A stretch of 37,775 nt of DNA from an uncultured beta proteobacterium (GTDB lineage Bacteria > Pseudomonadota > Gammaproteobacteria > Burkholderiales > Burkholderiaceae_C), in assembly GCA_903822205.1 (NCBI GenBank), contig CAIJOK010000011.1, positions 1 to 37,775 of the forward strand, written 5' to 3'. The position numbers and the translations under genes were made by a program. The notes below the pieces were generated by a model. It ran no database searches. It saw only the letters and a program-made list of their open reading frames with translations, and had not been told where the DNA came from. This document shows, piece after piece, positions 36,270-37,775 of the stretch. Position 1 is the stretch's first letter. Every line of letters starts with the position of its first letter.

Positions 36270-36681
36270 GTATCGTTTGTTGAAAAAGCCAAATGGCAAG
36301 TGACCCATTGGTCCGAGTACGACCGTGAATTGGTGCAGAGGGGCGATCTGACTGTGTGGTTTGACGATGAATTCGTACAAAAGCACTCGCGGCCTGACCC
36401 CACAGGTAAGCGTCGAGCACCTATTTAAGGTAAACGGAGAAGGTGAGTGGATGGTACGCCAGCACGGCGCACCAAACATCGTCGCCACCCGCGATGCAGC
36501 CCTGGCGCAGGGCGTTAGGCCACTGGGCAACACGGTGTCGCATGTCAAATACCTCAATGAAATCAAAGGCGACAACGCACGTTTGGGCGATCTGCAAGCG
36601 GCTTGCTTGCGTGTAACATCAGGGATGGGCCGTCCCCCTCTTGACAGTGGTCTGATACGAGCCGCTGCATCAGTGGCCTAG
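36270..36681 (+). pseudogene. Decayed IS5-type transposase
   Basis: One frame reads WQVTHWSEYDRELVQRGDL and TVWFDDEF (36294-36390), the usual N-terminus of IS5-family transposases (NWSEYN..LV.RGSLT.WFDE). It stops at about 36428. A different frame then has KVNGEGEWMVRQHGA (about 36427-36471), matching the IS5 stretch GEGEWKVRQHG that lies some 150 residues later in intact enzymes. An internal deletion and at least one frameshift are therefore needed. The rest to 36681 (LNEIKGDNARLGDLQAAC) is not identified. No inverted repeats were located. Confidence 0.6.
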
Positions 36682-36683
36682 GT

Positions 36684-36842
36684 GGTCTGGCTAACCATAA
36701 CCTGCTGACCTATCAATCTTTGCATGAACCGCTAAATGATTGGGCCATTAAAGAGTTGGTAGGGCATTATGTCAATTACCGCAAGCAAATTGGCCCCAAC
36801 ATGAATGATATGATGCCCGAATCGGACTTTAATATGAAGTGA
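36684..36842 (+). pseudogene. N-side fragment of an Rpn-style nuclease/DUF4351-like protein
   Basis: The frame reads HNLLTYQSLHEPLNDWAIKE, LVGHYVNYRKQIGPN and MMPESDFNMK, then TGA at 36840-36842. In cyanobacterial and proteobacterial relatives the NDWA..E..GHYVNYRKQ.SP stretch leads through about 100 residues (LYAV.TRYP..L to YGVEHY) to SSI.NQLFE.Y. Here that middle is missing and the second part starts in another frame at 36839. The two parts overlap as GTGA. Confidence 0.55.
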
Positions 36843-37480
36843 ACCAACCCGATATAAGCACGATTATTCAGAATTTGTTTGAGATTTATCAACTGGAGAA
36901 AATCGACGTGAGCTATACTATGCAAGATCACAAAAGAGAATTTGTACTCGATCACATGGATCAACTGACAGCGAATGATATACTCGGTTGCTTATCAGCA
37001 GAAGATATGCTAAAAAGCCTGACAATATCTGATTTGCTTAATCGCTATTCATCGGATGATATTCTAAAAAGCATGACGGTAGCTGATTTACTCAAATGCT
37101 ATTCAACTGATGAAGTTCTGAAGAGCCTGATGATAGCTGACGAGCTTAAATGCTATTCAGCCGATGATGTTCTGAAAAGCCTGATGTTAGTTAATTTATT
37201 CAAACGCTGTTCAACAGATAATATTATTAAAAGCCTGACAGACTCTGATGAGCTTAATCGCTATTCGTCGGATGATATTCTGAAAAGACAGACAATAGCA
37301 AATGTGATCAAACGCAATTCAGCGCATGACTTATTTGACAAGCTTTCGCCCGATGTCATCAAATTGATGATGCAGAAAATTGGTGAGCATTGTGTTTCCA
37401 CTACAGTTAGTGAGACTGAAATTACAAAGATACTTATTGATCGATATTCAAAAACCTGGTGCAGGCTTGCCTACGCTTGA
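36839..37480 (+). CDS. C-side part of the split Rpn-style protein with 18-residue repeats
   Basis: 213 residues from GTG 36839. The opening QPDISTIIQNLFEIYQLEKI and VSYTMQDHKREFVLDHM corresponds to the region that follows YGVEHY in full-length relatives. After it come about six repeats of 18 residues with the pattern S-[ST]-D-[DE]-[IV]-L-K-S-L-x(2)-A-D-x-L-K-x-[YC], ending with LSPDVIKLMMQK. In relatives this zone is LSPEERL.GL-type repeats. The gene may be a decayed part or a functional short form. It is AT-rich. About 80 bases later the DUF3782-like gene starts. Confidence 0.55.
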   Translation: MNQPDISTIIQNLFEIYQLEKIDVSYTMQDHKREFVLDHMDQLTANDILGCLSAEDMLKSLTISDLLNRYSSDDILKSMTVADLLKCYSTDEVLKSLMIADELKCYSADDVLKSLMLVNLFKRCSTDNIIKSLTDSDELNRYSSDDILKRQTIANVIKRNSAHDLFDKLSPDVIKLMMQKIGEHCVSTTVSETEITKILIDRYSKTWCRLAYA

Positions 37481-37563
37481 ACCGATACTTTAATAATTTC
37501 CTTCTCACTAACGCAGAAATTTAAAATAAATGCATCGACCCACATAAAACAGGTGTAACCTAT

Positions 37564-37775
37564 ATGACTACAATTGAACAAAGTCCACTTACCTTTCAGG
37601 ATGTCTGGCTGATGTTTCAGGAGACCAGACTGAGCTTCAAGGAAACCGAGCGACTGATGAAAGAGCGCGATGCCGAATCTGACCTGAGATTCAAAGAAAC
37701 CGAACGACTGATGAAAGAGCGCGATGCCGAATCTGACTTGAGATTCAAGGAAACCGAGCGACTGATGAAAGAGCG
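37564..37775 (+). CDS. Start of a DUF3782-like nuclease protein with 54-bp repeats (cut by window edge)
   Basis: ATG at 37564 gives TTIEQSPLTFQDVWLMFQET then FKETERLMKER. A unit RFKETERLMKERDAESDL of 18 residues (54 bases) is repeated almost exactly at DNA level until the window ends. This is a charged coiled-coil lead-in, typical of DUF3782/PD-(D/E)XK proteins (FKETDR...), whose nuclease part would lie beyond the edge. The remnant at 5038-5324 is the nuclease half of a related gene. Confidence 0.65.
   Translation, partial: MTTIEQSPLTFQDVWLMFQETRLSFKETERLMKERDAESDLRFKETERLMKERDAESDLRFKETERLMKE

Noticed and set aside
36069-36575. A 168-codon leftward frame across IS5-type debris
   Set aside because: It crosses two + strand transposase fragments, has no recognisable domain and no good start signal; I read it as chance openness.

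Overview
The window looks like a chromosome segment of a betaproteobacterium of the order Burkholderiales, closest in style to Comamonadaceae. The evidence is gene order and protein style: rpsF-priB-rpsR-rplI, dapF-DUF484-xerC, a giant DUF3683 FAD/FeS oxidoreductase, TatD next to an ankyrin protein, and a cheYAWRDB cluster. No ribosomal RNA, tRNA or CRISPR array was seen. Species is not assigned.

Layout. 1-6.5 kb is an accessory zone: the tail of an IS630-type transposase; a Thr-rich protein that appears beheaded; a DUF4926 gene beside a decayed DUF6883 gene; an ankyrin protein and TatD nuclease; a secreted protein sharing a WNLLG/GFWVN module with the first protein; a frameshifted DUF3782 nuclease remnant; and an orphan AAA ATPase. 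6.6-15.9 kb holds an Hsp33-like chaperone that lacks its zinc redox switch, a soluble REC-histidine kinase with its LuxR-type regulator, and a chemotaxis operon (short CheZ-like protein, cheY, cheA, cheW, cheR, cheD, cheB) without a receptor gene. 15.9-28.3 kb is mostly housekeeping: queA, a MerR-type regulator, a FlaA1/WbpM-type sugar dehydratase, xerC, DUF484, dapF, the S6-PriB-S18-L9 operon and the DUF3683 oxidoreductase.

28.3-30.1 kb is a compact three-gene cassette of visibly lower GC: a dual-OB (DuOB-type) protein and two different DUF488 proteins, each overlapping the next by 4 bases. This is the best candidate for a little-described system. 30.6-34.8 kb has an HDOD protein overlapping a PAS-PAS-GGDEF-EAL protein, then ubiA. 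From 34.8 kb to the end the sequence is again accessory: a DUF3800 remnant, three tandem copies of a C-run/G-run palindrome, a 179-bp inverted duplicate of 1352-1530, an AT-rich orphan gene, IS5-type debris, a split Rpn-style protein with 18-residue repeats, and the start of a DUF3782-like nuclease that also has 18-residue repeats.

Two patterns cross the window. In-frame short tandem repeats with unit lengths divisible by three (6, 9, 12 or 54 bp) occur in or beside many genes (kinase, cheA, priB, Hsp33, upstream of xerC). Both flanks also carry matched decayed genes and an inverted 179-bp repeat, suggesting rearrangement or repeated insertion around a stable core. All product names are recognition by eye; no search was run.
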